DNA from: SpSt-333 sp040751955
Lineage (GTDB): Bacteria > Bacteroidota > Ignavibacteria > UBA10030 > UBA8401
Length of the DNA: 64,000 nt
NCBI GenBank assembly: GCA_040751955.1
Contig: JBFMFY010000010.1
Location: 12,434-76,433 of the forward strand
Direction: 5' to 3'
The notes beneath the pieces are model-generated. The model was not told the DNA's origin. It saw only the letters and a list, made by a program, of their open reading frames with translations, and searched no databases. Below are positions 35,401 to 44,172 of the stretch, piece by piece. A program made the position numbers and the translations under genes. How positions within the stretch are numbered: the first letter of the stretch is position 1; each line of letters begins with the position of its first letter.

Positions 35401-37155
35401 TTAAAGATTTAGTATTTCGAGAATCTTTTCAAACCGCATTCTGGTTTTTTGCAATATCTCACTAAAACTCCATAAATAAAGATGTCCTGCAGCAAGTTTG
35501 TCTTTGATTGAAAGAACATCAGTATCATATGTCCGACCAATAACAAATGTCTCGAATTTAATGCTAGGTCTATGTTTTGAAAGTATACCTTCATATTTTA
35601 ATGCCTGAGTAACGTGATCCATTGTTACTCTAACTTTAGGTCTTTTAAATTCTAGTACTATCGCTTCATTCCCACCGTCCCGCGATCGACATATTACGTC
35701 AGGCCGCTCATCTTTGTTTTTCGCGTAAAGGTTGTCAAAATGATTGTCGAGTACTGTTTTCAACGGTTTATCGGTTGACCATAATTCAAGACCTTCTCGA
35801 ATAAGCCAGAGATTCCCTTCAATCAATTTATGAACTTCAATTTCCAGAGATTTTTCACTATTAACTAATTCTTCAAGTTTTTTTATAATATTTATTTGAT
35901 CACGTATTATCTCGGTAACGTTGTTCATTTGGCGTAATCCCCAATCCTTAATCAATTCTGCCAGCTTTTGAACATCGTTAGAATCAGCGTGTATAATTGA
36001 ATTCATCAATTCTCGCAATACATTTGAATCAAAATATTTAATTATCCAATCAACAAGTTCATTAATCTCCTCGTCGCTAGCGAGTTTTGACTTTGATATT
36101 ACAGCTTCAATTACCGATCGTGCCTTTGTGCGAATATGCAAGGGGAGTTTTTGTAATTTTTCTTGAATGGCTGGCACTTCTATTATTTTTTTAGTTCTTT
36201 TTCCCTCAGCTTCTTTCTCCAATTCGTCTACAACACCTTTGAAGAAGTCATGAAGATATAACTTGAGTATTTCAACTTCTTCGGCTTCCTCAAGAAAATT
36301 ATCTCTACTGGTATTTATGAAAGGATCGAGAAAATCAGCATTTATTTCTCCCACTATTTTTTCTGCTGAAAAGGAAAAGTGGCTCCTCTTTTCTAAACCA
36401 AATAATGAGGGCTCTGTAACAGCTCTTTGACGCACTCTAATTATTACTCCCGCCTGTTTTTGCCTAACACTTGCAATTACATAATATCCCTTAATTGGTC
36501 CTATTCCCTCAAAAGTGTGGTCAATTGGTATTTTTATACCCTCTACGTCATCTGCCGAACATGGTATTCTATTAACTCGAATTGTAAAATCCGGAATATT
36601 TGGTAACGACTTAAAAAGATGAGCCCTAAGTTTTGGAACTTCAAAAGGTCTCATTTTTTCTGAAAGATCTTTAAGTATAAGAGTTGTTCCGTGTGCTTCA
36701 GACGTAGTTTCGGTGGATACATTAATTTCACATTCTTCGATATTTTTAAAGTCGTCAAAATATTCCTTTTTTAGTTCGATTGTTGAAAGAATGTTATTTT
36801 TGACAGTTTTAATAATGATTGTATTTGCTATTCCAAAAGCAGCCAGCTTACCAATTCCTTTATTGCCGATAACCTTTCTTTTCTTTTTCTCCGAAACATC
36901 AGAATCATTGCGTCTATTAAATCCTATATAAAGATACTTATCACGAATATCGTCAGGTGTCATTCCATTACCATCATCTTTTAGGGTAATTTGGTTTGCG
37001 ATATTGAAATTCTCAGGCATTTCAATTTGAATATTCTCAGCATCGGCATCATAACAATTACTACAAAGTTCAGCAAGACATTTGTTAATGCTCGAGTAAG
37101 CTGACACGCCTAAATGATCGAGTATTCTTGGTGATATAGTAAAATGTGTTTTCAT
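35401..37155 (-). CDS. MORC/MutL-like GHKL ATPase fused to a C-terminal PD-(D/E)XK nuclease domain
   Basis: 584 aa. N-terminal GHKL ATPase: AELCSNCYDADAENI (N-box), LKDDGNGMTPDDI (G1), GNKGIGKLAAFGIA (G2), followed by an S5-like region to about residue 280. The middle (about 290-440) is helical, maybe coiled coil. The C-terminal part has PDVICRSRDGGNEAIVLEFK, giving Asp486, Glu503 and Lys505 of a PD-(D/E)XK core, and HVTQALKYEGIL after it. GHKL ATPases of this MutL/MORC kind paired with restriction-fold nucleases have been predicted as restriction or phage-defence parts. No methyltransferase is present nearby. Codon use and base composition differ from the neighbours, suggesting transfer. Confidence 0.75.
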   Translation of the reverse strand: MKTHFTISPRILDHLGVSAYSSINKCLAELCSNCYDADAENIQIEMPENFNIANQITLKDDGNGMTPDDIRDKYLYIGFNRRNDSDVSEKKKRKVIGNKGIGKLAAFGIANTIIIKTVKNNILSTIELKKEYFDDFKNIEECEINVSTETTSEAHGTTLILKDLSEKMRPFEVPKLRAHLFKSLPNIPDFTIRVNRIPCSADDVEGIKIPIDHTFEGIGPIKGYYVIASVRQKQAGVIIRVRQRAVTEPSLFGLEKRSHFSFSAEKIVGEINADFLDPFINTSRDNFLEEAEEVEILKLYLHDFFKGVVDELEKEAEGKRTKKIIEVPAIQEKLQKLPLHIRTKARSVIEAVISKSKLASDEEINELVDWIIKYFDSNVLRELMNSIIHADSNDVQKLAELIKDWGLRQMNNVTEIIRDQINIIKKLEELVNSEKSLEIEVHKLIEGNLWLIREGLELWSTDKPLKTVLDNHFDNLYAKNKDERPDVICRSRDGGNEAIVLEFKRPKVRVTMDHVTQALKYEGILSKHRPSIKFETFVIGRTYDTDVLSIKDKLAAGHLYLWSFSEILQKTRMRFEKILEILNL

Positions 37156-37717
37156 ATGGTACTAATTGATGGTAATATCCCCCCGCCAATCTATCAAACA
37201 CTCCCCACTAATTCAATACGCGATAGCGTATGCGCTGTAGCAGGAGAGAAGCGGGTGGGTACCGTCTTTGACACGCCCCCGACCCCTCTCGCTTGCGCTC
37301 AATCCCTGCACACAGAGGGGAGATGATCCTCAAACCCCAAACCTCAAACCTCTTCTTAATCTCAAGAATCACTCCGATTTCATTTCCATCTCTGCAAAAA
37401 ATAAAGTGCAATTCGCCAAAAAAACCCAATTTCTTTGTCCGATTTTGGCATTAAACTTGCCGAATGATTGGAATATCTCTGAGTTCATAACCATATCCAA
37501 AAAAAATAGTCATTGCGAGGAGGAGTGTTCGTCATGGTGAGCGAAGTCGGACCATGACACGACGACGAAGCAATCTTATAAATTCAGAAGATTGCTTCGA
37601 CAGAAAACGTCTCTCAATGACATTGATTGAGTGTTGTGAGATGGTTTCTGATTAGATGATGTCAAGCCCTACAAGTTGGTACGGTATGATGACTCAGAGA
37701 GTACACAATCTTCTGGT
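37156..37717. other. 562-bp gap: one palindromic repeat, no gene
   Basis: Between the divergent GHKL ATPase gene and ccoI. It contains the repeat element at 37509-37621. The rest (37156-37508) holds a C-rich stretch (CACGCCCCCGACCCCTC) and A-rich sequence; I see no coding frame or clear promoter. Confidence 0.5.
37509..37621. repeat. Palindromic repeat GTCATTGcgagg...CAATGAC
   Basis: 113 bp with complementary ends GTCATTG/CAATGAC and an internal hairpin GAAGCAATCTT/AGATTGCTTC. The GTCATTGCGAGGAG type is found again at 42893. Intergenic, upstream of ccoI. Confidence 0.65.
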
Positions 37718-40276
37718 ATGGAGAGCTTTCGTCAACCCCCAACAGCGGTGAGCACCTGCTATCATTGCGGCGATTCTATTCGCGGCGAGCGGGTGGAGTA
37801 CGACGGCAAACTTTTTTGCTGCTCTGGTTGTAAAGTGGTGTACGAGATCCTCGAACAAAATAATCTGTGCAATTATTATTCTCTCGAACGATCTCCGGGC
37901 GTGCAGCCCTCTTCCATTGAAAGCGCCCGCTTCGATTATCTTGCGGACGAACTTGTGCAGAAACAGCTGCTCAATTTCAGCGACGGCAAGCACGCAAACG
38001 TCACACTAACACTTCGTTCCATCCATTGCAGTTCCTGCATCTGGCTGTTGGAACATCTCTACCGGCTCGATGCTGGAGTGACATCTTCGCGGGTTGATTT
38101 TCTCAAAAAGCAGGTGACAGTTTCGTTTGACCAAACCAGAACGTCGCTGAAAAATATAGTCGTACTGCTTGCGAGCATAGGCTATGAACCGGAGCTGCGT
38201 CACGACGCAGTTGAGAAAAAAGAGGAGAGCACGGCAACGCGCTCATTGTATTACAAGATCGGTATTGCGGCATTCTGTTTCGGCAACTCGATGCTTTTCA
38301 GTTTTCCGGAATATCTCGGCGTCGATCCGAGCGAGACCGTGCTGAGGGAATTGTTCTCGTATCTCAATCTGCTCCTTGGCATTCCGGTCTTCTTCTACTG
38401 CAGCGCCGATTATTTCAAATCGTCGTGGCTCGGACTGAAACGTGGGATCATCAATATCGACCTGCCGATTGGGCTCGGGATTGTGGTTCTCTTTGGAAGA
38501 AGTGCGTATGAAATTTTAACGCAGACTGGTGCGGGATTTATCGATTCGCTCTGCGGATTGCTTTTCTTTTTGTTGCTCGGCAGAGTATTTCAGAACAAGA
38601 CGTACGACAGGATGAACTTCGAGCGGAATTACAAATCGTACTTCCCGATCTCCGTTACTGTAAAAAAGAACGACGTGGAAACGACCATTCCGATATCGTC
38701 ATTGGTAAAGGGACAACGGATCGTCATCCGAAATAACGAGATCATTCCCGCCGATGCTATGCTGATGCGCGGCGATGCGTCGATCGATTACAGTTTCGTC
38801 ACGGGAGAATCGAAGCCGGTGGAAAAAGTGCTCGGAGAGATGATCTATGCGGGGGGAAGACAAGTCGGCGGCATCATCGAGCTGGAAGTGATGAAAGAGG
38901 TGTCGCAAAGTTATCTGACACAGATGTGGAATCAATGCAGCACAGCGGAAAAAGAGGGGGGGCAATTGTCGGAGTTGTCGAATGCCGTCGGAAAGTATTT
39001 TACATACGCCGTACTGCTCGTATCCACATTGGTGGGATTGTACTGGCTGCAGTACGATGTAACGACGGCGATCAACGCATTTACCGGAATACTGATTGTT
39101 GCATGTCCCTGCGCGCTGGCAATTTCGATTCCGTTCACACTCGGCACAGCGCTGCGTATTTACGGCAGGAACAATTTTTATTTGAAAAACACCGCCGTCA
39201 TCGAATCGCTTTCGAAGATCGATACGATTGTTTTCGATAAAACCGGCACACTCACACACCCGCAGCATGCGTCGGTGGAGTTTGTGGGGAATGCGTTAGA
39301 GGAACATGAGTATCGTTTCATTTATTCCGTTGCAAAGAATTCGATGCATCCACTGAGCAAAGTGATCTCTGATTATCTGAGTGGTGAGTTGATCCGCCGT
39401 CATTCCGGCAATGTCATTCTGAATCCCGACAAAGTCGGGATGAAGAATCCGGAAGAGTCACAGGACCGGATTCTTCGTCGTCCCGATTCCATCGGGACCC
39501 CTCAGAATGACAACAGAGCAAGTATTACCCACATCGAAGCGCATATCGTCCAACAGTTCACCGAGACGATGGGAAAAGGGATCAGCGGCAGTGTGAAAGG
39601 GCATCGCATCAAATTGGGATCGCGGGAATTTGCAGGTCGCTCATATCCGCATCAGCGCACTGTGAACGAAAGCAGAGTGTATCTTACGATTGATGAGAAG
39701 GGGCGAGGATATTTTTCAATCAGAAATATCTACCGCGACGGACTTAAAATGACGGCGAACGAACTGAAAAAAAAATATTCTCTCTTCATCCTTTCCGGCG
39801 ATAACGAATCGGAGCGTGTGCGGCTTCGCTCAATCTTCCCGAAGAACACGATGATGCTTTTCAACCAGATGCCGAGCGACAAGATGGAAGCGGTGAAGTA
39901 TCTGCGCGAAAAGAAGAAGCATGTGTTGATGTTGGGAGATGGATTGAACGATGCCGGGGCGCTGCTGCAGAGCAATGTCGGGATTGCCGTTACGGAAGAT
40001 ATCGCACAGTTCACCCCCTCATCCGATGCGATTCTTGCCGGGAGTTCGTTCAGCATGTTGCCGAGGATTATGAAATTCAGCAAGGCATGCATCACGATCG
40101 TTAAAGGGAGTTTCGGATTTGCGTTCATGTACAATCTGTTCGCACTTTACTTTGCGGTGCAAGGTCAGTTATCTCCCATTATTGCGGCGGTACTGATGCC
40201 GGCAAGTTCCATTACAATCGTTGTGTTGACGACCGGGTTGACGCGGCTGTTTGCACGGAGGTGGGGATTGTTGTGA
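37718..40276 (+). CDS. ccoI: Copper-transporting P1B-type ATPase of the cbb3 cluster, with in-frame repeat insertion
   Basis: 852 aa from ATG 37718; an in-frame start 42 bp upstream is possible. The N-terminus has a cysteine-rich metal domain (CYHCGD, FCCSGCK), then an HMA domain (HCSSCIWLLEHLYRL), membrane helices, FVTGESKPV, the metal-site CPC motif (ACPCALAIS), DKTGTLTHP with the phosphorylated Asp, and LGDGLNDAGALL. CcoI delivers copper for cbb3 oxidase assembly. Residues encoded by 39413-39511 (33 codons, between GELIRRHSGN and NRASITHIEAH) are a palindromic repeat read through in frame within the nucleotide-binding domain. Confidence 0.9.
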   Translation: MESFRQPPTAVSTCYHCGDSIRGERVEYDGKLFCCSGCKVVYEILEQNNLCNYYSLERSPGVQPSSIESARFDYLADELVQKQLLNFSDGKHANVTLTLRSIHCSSCIWLLEHLYRLDAGVTSSRVDFLKKQVTVSFDQTRTSLKNIVVLLASIGYEPELRHDAVEKKEESTATRSLYYKIGIAAFCFGNSMLFSFPEYLGVDPSETVLRELFSYLNLLLGIPVFFYCSADYFKSSWLGLKRGIINIDLPIGLGIVVLFGRSAYEILTQTGAGFIDSLCGLLFFLLLGRVFQNKTYDRMNFERNYKSYFPISVTVKKNDVETTIPISSLVKGQRIVIRNNEIIPADAMLMRGDASIDYSFVTGESKPVEKVLGEMIYAGGRQVGGIIELEVMKEVSQSYLTQMWNQCSTAEKEGGQLSELSNAVGKYFTYAVLLVSTLVGLYWLQYDVTTAINAFTGILIVACPCALAISIPFTLGTALRIYGRNNFYLKNTAVIESLSKIDTIVFDKTGTLTHPQHASVEFVGNALEEHEYRFIYSVAKNSMHPLSKVISDYLSGELIRRHSGNVILNPDKVGMKNPEESQDRILRRPDSIGTPQNDNRASITHIEAHIVQQFTETMGKGISGSVKGHRIKLGSREFAGRSYPHQRTVNESRVYLTIDEKGRGYFSIRNIYRDGLKMTANELKKKYSLFILSGDNESERVRLRSIFPKNTMMLFNQMPSDKMEAVKYLREKKKHVLMLGDGLNDAGALLQSNVGIAVTEDIAQFTPSSDAILAGSSFSMLPRIMKFSKACITIVKGSFGFAFMYNLFALYFAVQGQLSPIIAAVLMPASSITIVVLTTGLTRLFARRWGLL
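39413..39511. repeat. Palindromic repeat inserted in frame in ccoI (99 bp)
   Basis: Ends GTCATTCTGA and TCAGAATGAC are exact complements; internal arms GAAGAATCCGG and CCGGATTCTTC are also perfect, as are the CCCGAC/GTCGGG pairs. 99 bp is 33 codons, so the ATPase frame is kept. Same family as intergenic copies at 40354, 45928 and 48426. Confidence 0.8.
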
Positions 40277-40353
40277 GGCGGAATGCACTAAAAAGCAGAG
40301 TCGAAAGATTAATCATTGTTATTTTGAACGCATTGACGTACGAAAATGTATGT

Positions 40354-40451
40354 GTCAGGTTGAGCGAAGCGAAACATCTGGTCTGTGTGCTGGATGTTTA
40401 CCCACGCTGCGACCAGATTCTTCATCCCGCTAAAGCGGGATTCAGAATGAC
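40354..40451. repeat. Palindromic repeat between ccoI and ccoS
   Basis: Starts GTCAGGTTGAGCGAAGCG and ends TTCAGAATGAC, with internal CCCGCTAAAGCGGG. About 98 bp. It fills half of the gap between ccoI and ccoS. Confidence 0.65.
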
Positions 40452-40474
40452 ACGTAATTAAATCAAAAAATATT

Positions 40475-40651
40475 ATGTCAGTCATCGCACTGTTGATCGG
40501 TTGCAGTTTTATTATCGCCACAGTGTTTCTCGCGGCATTCCTCTGGGCGGTAAAGAGCGGGCAGTACGAAGACAAGTACACGCCGAAGGTAAGGATTTTG
40601 CTGGATGTTGAGGAGCAAAACACAGAGGCACAGAAGCACAGAGAAAAATAA
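40475..40651 (+). CDS. ccoS: cbb3 oxidase assembly protein CcoS
   Basis: 58 aa, starting MSVIALLIGCSFIIATVFLA, with one membrane helix followed by FLWAVKSGQYEDKYTP, which matches CcoS. It is needed for cofactor insertion into cbb3 oxidase. It sits at its usual place between ccoI and ccoN. The last about 12 residues (EEQNTEAQKHREK) are unusual and come from simple repeat-like DNA, so the tail may be a recent extension. Confidence 0.88.
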   Translation: MSVIALLIGCSFIIATVFLAAFLWAVKSGQYEDKYTPKVRILLDVEEQNTEAQKHREK

Positions 40652-40656
40652 AGGAG

Positions 40657-40732
40657 ACCCCCTTTCAGTCTCCCCCTTTCAGGGGGAGAAGTATTGTTCC
40701 CTCCCCTGAAAGGGGAGGGTTAGGGTGGGGTC
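40657..40732. repeat. Two adjacent G/C hairpins between ccoS and ccoN
   Basis: CTCCCCCT-TTC-AGGGGGAG (40670-40688) and CCCTCCCCT-GAA-AGGGGAGGG (40699-40719) are perfect palindromes in tandem. They belong to the common CCCCTTT/AAAGGGG repeat type. They could slow or stop transcription between ccoS and ccoN, though no U tract follows. Confidence 0.65.
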
Positions 40733-40769
40733 AAACAATTACTTTCAAACTTCATCAGTCGAGGTCTTA

Positions 40770-42884
40770 ATGGATGTTCAAAAATTTTACTACGATAACA
40801 AGATCGTCCGCGACTTTGCAATCGCGTCGGTTGCCTTTGCCGTTGTGGGGATGCTGGTCGGCGTTACGATCGCCACGCAGCTCTTCTCGCCGGAGGTGAA
40901 TGCCGGGCTGCAGTACATCACGTACGGCAGGATCCGACCTCTGCACACAAATGCGATCATCTTTGCATTCGTCGGCAACGCAATCTTCATGGGAGTGTAC
41001 TACTCCTTGCAGCGCGTCTGCAAAGCAAGAATGTTCAGCGATCTGCTCAGCCGCATTCATTTCTGGGGCTGGCAGTTGATTATCGTTGCCGCCGCAGTAA
41101 CGCTTCCTCTCGGTATAACGACAAGCAAAGAGTACGCAGAACTCGAATGGCCGATCGACATTGCTATAACATTGATATGGGTGATCTTTGCGATCAATGT
41201 GTTCGGTACGATCATCAAGCGGCGCGAGAAACATATGTATGTAGCGATCTGGTTCTACATCGCAACGATCGTCACGGTAGCGATGCTGCATATCGTCAAT
41301 TCATTGGAAGTGCCGGTAACGTTGTTCAAAAGTTATTCGATGTATGCCGGCGTGCAGGATGCGCTCGTGCAATGGTGGTACGGACACAATGCCGTCGCAT
41401 TCTTTTTGACAACGCCGTATCTCGGTTTGATGTACTACTTCCTGCCGAAAGCGGCGAATCGTCCGGTGTATTCATACAGACTTTCTATCGTCCACTTTTG
41501 GTCGCTTATTTTCATTTACATCTGGGCAGGACCGCACCATCTTTTATACACGGCGCTGCCGGATTGGGCGCAGTCGCTCGGTACAGTCTTTTCACTCATG
41601 TTGATTGCTCCGTCATGGGGGGGAGCGATCAACGGACTGCTGACGTTGCGCGGTGCGTGGGATAAGGTGAGAGAAGAACCGGTGTTGAAATTCATGGTTG
41701 TTGCAGTAACGGCGTACGGCATGGCAACATTTGAAGGACCGATGCTGTCATTGAAGAATGTGAACGCGCTCGCGCACTACACTGACTGGATCGTGTCGCA
41801 TGTGCACATTGGTGCGCTGGGATGGAACGGATTTTTGACGTTCGGCATTTTGTATTGGATCATACCAAAAATGTACCGCACGGAATTATTTTCGAAGAAA
41901 CTCGCCAACTGGCATTTCTGGCTCGGCACGCTCGGCATCGTCTTCTATGCATCGGCAATGTATTGGGCGGGCATTACGCAGTCGTTAATGTGGAAGCAAT
42001 TTACTCCAATGGGAATTTTGCAGTATCCGAACTTCCTTGAGACGACGCTGCAGATCATTCCGCTGCATATGATCCGTGCTGTCGGTGGATTGTTGTATCT
42101 CACCGGTGCATTGTTGATGGTGTACAATCTGATGAAGACGGCGAAACAAGGTACTTTTGTTGCGAATGAAGCAGCGGAGGCACCTGCTTTGGTAAAGATT
42201 ACCGCAGAACCAAACGAAACAAAACACCGCTGGCTGGAAAAGAAGCCTATTCAATTTGCAGTACTCGCACTGGTTGCGGTCGCAATAGGCGGAATGATTG
42301 AAATGATTCCGACATTCCTCATCAAGTCGAATGTTCCGACTATTGCCAGTGTGAAGCCTTACACTCCGCTGGAGTTGCAGGGACGAGATTTATACATCAG
42401 AGAAGGCTGTAATAATTGCCATTCGCAAATGGTACGGCCATTCCGTTCTGAAACAGAACGATACGGGGAGTACTCGAAAGCGGGAGAGTTTGTGTACGAT
42501 CATCCCTTCCTCTGGGGTTCGCGCAGAACAGGACCCGATCTCCATCGCGTCGGCGGAAAATATCCGCATCTCTGGCATTATCTCCACATGGATAATCCCC
42601 GCTCAATGTCGCCGGGATCAATCATGCCGCCGTATCCGTGGCTGTTGACGCAGGATCTTGATACATCAACAACAGTTGCAAAGATTCAGGCAATGCAGTC
42701 TCTCGGCGTTCCGTATCCGAAAGGATTTGAATGGAATGCGAATACGATCTTGCAGCAGCAAGCAGATACGATTGCGGCGGAATTGCAGAGGAACAAAGTC
42801 CCCGCAGAGCCGAACAAAGAGATCATTGCGTTGATCGCGTACTTGCAGCGGCTGGGGACGGATATTAAAGTAAAACAAGAATAA
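40770..42884 (+). CDS. ccoNO: Fused cbb3-type cytochrome c oxidase subunits I and II (CcoN-CcoO)
   Basis: 704 aa from ATG 40770 (GAGG 5 nt before). CcoN part, residues about 1-480: haem-copper oxidase helices with RPLHTNAIIFAFVGNAI, WWYGHNAVAFFLTTPYLG, WAGPHHLLYTALPDW and SHVHIGALGWNGF carrying the haem and CuB histidines. CcoO part from about residue 545: LYIREGCNNCHSQMVRPF (haem c CxxCH), RTGPDLHRVGGKYP, and Met ligand region GSIMPPYPWL. The fusion is common in Bacteroidota relatives. It reduces oxygen with high affinity in the inner membrane. Confidence 0.95.
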   Translation: MDVQKFYYDNKIVRDFAIASVAFAVVGMLVGVTIATQLFSPEVNAGLQYITYGRIRPLHTNAIIFAFVGNAIFMGVYYSLQRVCKARMFSDLLSRIHFWGWQLIIVAAAVTLPLGITTSKEYAELEWPIDIAITLIWVIFAINVFGTIIKRREKHMYVAIWFYIATIVTVAMLHIVNSLEVPVTLFKSYSMYAGVQDALVQWWYGHNAVAFFLTTPYLGLMYYFLPKAANRPVYSYRLSIVHFWSLIFIYIWAGPHHLLYTALPDWAQSLGTVFSLMLIAPSWGGAINGLLTLRGAWDKVREEPVLKFMVVAVTAYGMATFEGPMLSLKNVNALAHYTDWIVSHVHIGALGWNGFLTFGILYWIIPKMYRTELFSKKLANWHFWLGTLGIVFYASAMYWAGITQSLMWKQFTPMGILQYPNFLETTLQIIPLHMIRAVGGLLYLTGALLMVYNLMKTAKQGTFVANEAAEAPALVKITAEPNETKHRWLEKKPIQFAVLALVAVAIGGMIEMIPTFLIKSNVPTIASVKPYTPLELQGRDLYIREGCNNCHSQMVRPFRSETERYGEYSKAGEFVYDHPFLWGSRRTGPDLHRVGGKYPHLWHYLHMDNPRSMSPGSIMPPYPWLLTQDLDTSTTVAKIQAMQSLGVPYPKGFEWNANTILQQQADTIAAELQRNKVPAEPNKEIIALIAYLQRLGTDIKVKQE

Positions 42885-42892
42885 TTAGTATG

Positions 42893-42984
42893 GTCATTGC
42901 GAGGAGTTCCAATGTTTTTAATCGGAACGACGAAGCAATCTTTTAATTGGCAGATCGCTTCGGCAGACAACGCCTCGCAATGAC
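42893..42984. repeat. Palindromic repeat between ccoNO and ccoQ
   Basis: 92 bp with ends GTCATTGCGAGG and CCTCGCAATGAC, near-perfect complements. Same type as 37509-37621. It separates two genes of the oxidase operon. Confidence 0.75.
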
Positions 42985-43005
42985 AAACAAATTTAGGAGT
43001 ATTTT

Positions 43006-43182
43006 ATGATATCAAAAGTTCTCAGTTCCATCGACGGCATCGCATCGTATCCAATCATCTCGCTGATGATTTTTCTTCCGTTCTTCATCATCGTGACGGT
43101 GTGGATTTTTCGATTAGACAAACAGTACCTACAGCACATGAGCGAATTACCGCTCCAAGACTCTCAGGAAGAGAGGAAGTAA
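43006..43182 (+). CDS. ccoQ: CcoQ/FixQ-like small membrane subunit
   Basis: 58 aa: MISKVLSSIDGIASYPIISL, then a membrane helix (MIFLPFFIIVTVWIF) followed by RLDKQYLQHMSELPLQD. AGGAG lies 6 nt before the ATG. Position between ccoO and ccoP and one helix with a charged tail fit CcoQ, a stabiliser of the oxidase. Sequence similarity to proteobacterial CcoQ is weak, so the name rests mainly on position. Confidence 0.7.
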   Translation: MISKVLSSIDGIASYPIISLMIFLPFFIIVTVWIFRLDKQYLQHMSELPLQDSQEERK

Positions 43183-43187
43183 CGACT

Positions 43188-44165
43188 ATGAAAAAGAAAA
43201 TCGCTGCAATTGTATTCCGATCCTTCTTCGCTGTCATTCCGAGCGACGTCACGAAGGGACAAGCGAGGAATCTAAGTGAAAAGCAATTTCAGATTCCTCG
43301 CCGCTATGCTCCTCGGAATGACAACGCCCGGAGATTTTCAACGCTAACAATAAGGGCAGTGTTGTTAACACTCTTCTTTGCTTTTCCAGTATTCGCACAA
43401 ACACCCGATCCCGGCACAGAACTCGGCATGATTATGACGGTCTCATTTCTCGTTTTTGCGGTTGCCACACTCATGTTCATCCTGGTGATTATGGGGGGCG
43501 ACGTCGATCCGATCGCAGAAGCGTACTTCCGGATTAAAAACTATATCGTTCCACCGAAGATGGAGACTGAGGTTGCTGAAGATCTCGGGCACGATTTTGA
43601 CGGCATACGCGAACTGGACAATCGCATTCCGCCGTGGTTCAATCTGCTCTTTCTCGGTACAATCGTATTTGCAATTGTGTACATGCTGGATTATCACGTC
43701 TTGAAAATCTCCCCCTTGATGGAGTCGGAATACATAGCCGAAGTACAGGCGGCGGAAGTTCAAAAACGAATTGCCCTTGCTGCCGATGGCGAGATCGATG
43801 AGAATGCACTGGTCGCATTGAAAGACGAAGCCTCATTGAAACTTGGTGCGGAAATTTTTCAAAAGTTCTGCATCTCCTGTCACGGACCGCAGGGCGGCGG
43901 CATCGTCGGACCGAATCTCACAGACAAGTACTGGATCCACGGCGGGGGTGTGAAGAATGTGTATGCGACGATTAAAGCGGGTGTTCCTGCAAAAGGAATG
44001 ATCAGCTGGCAACTGGTATTCTCTCAAAAGCAGATACAACAGATTGCAAGCTACGTTCTCTCGCTGCAAGGTACAAATCCGCCCGGCGGCAAAGCGCCGG
44101 AAGGTCAATTGTACTCCGAGCCTGTCATTGCCGCAAAAGACAGTGTCAAAACAAAATCAATCTGA
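43188..44165 (+). CDS. ccoP: cbb3 oxidase cytochrome c subunit CcoP, with repeat insertion near the N-terminus
   Basis: 325 aa from ATG 43188, 5 bp after ccoQ with GAGAGGAAG upstream. After MKKKIAAI, bases 43233-43322 (30 codons) are a palindromic repeat; then a hydrophobic segment ending FAFPVFAQ looks like the displaced signal sequence. Two helices follow (LGMIMTVSFLVFAVATLMFILV and the IPPWFNLLFLGTIVFAIVYML segment), and one c-type haem site, FCISCHGPQGGGIVGPNL. Proteobacterial CcoP has two haem sites; one is usual in this phylum. Subunit III of the oxidase. Confidence 0.9.
   Translation: MKKKIAAIVFRSFFAVIPSDVTKGQARNLSEKQFQIPRRYAPRNDNARRFSTLTIRAVLLTLFFAFPVFAQTPDPGTELGMIMTVSFLVFAVATLMFILVIMGGDVDPIAEAYFRIKNYIVPPKMETEVAEDLGHDFDGIRELDNRIPPWFNLLFLGTIVFAIVYMLDYHVLKISPLMESEYIAEVQAAEVQKRIALAADGEIDENALVALKDEASLKLGAEIFQKFCISCHGPQGGGIVGPNLTDKYWIHGGGVKNVYATIKAGVPAKGMISWQLVFSQKQIQQIASYVLSLQGTNPPGGKAPEGQLYSEPVIAAKDSVKTKSI
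43233..43322. repeat. Palindromic repeat inserted in frame in ccoP (90 bp)
   Basis: Ends GTCATTCCGAG and CTCGGAATGAC are exact complements; inner arms GCGAGGAATCT and AGATTCCTCGC also pair. 90 bp equals 30 codons and leaves the frame open. It sits between the start codon and the signal-like hydrophobic segment. Confidence 0.8.
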
Positions 44166-44172
44166 CGCATAC

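Noticed and set aside
37676..37717. Upstream start for ccoI adding 14 residues
   Set aside because: No ribosome site, and the added residues come before the usual N-terminus; kept only as an alternative.
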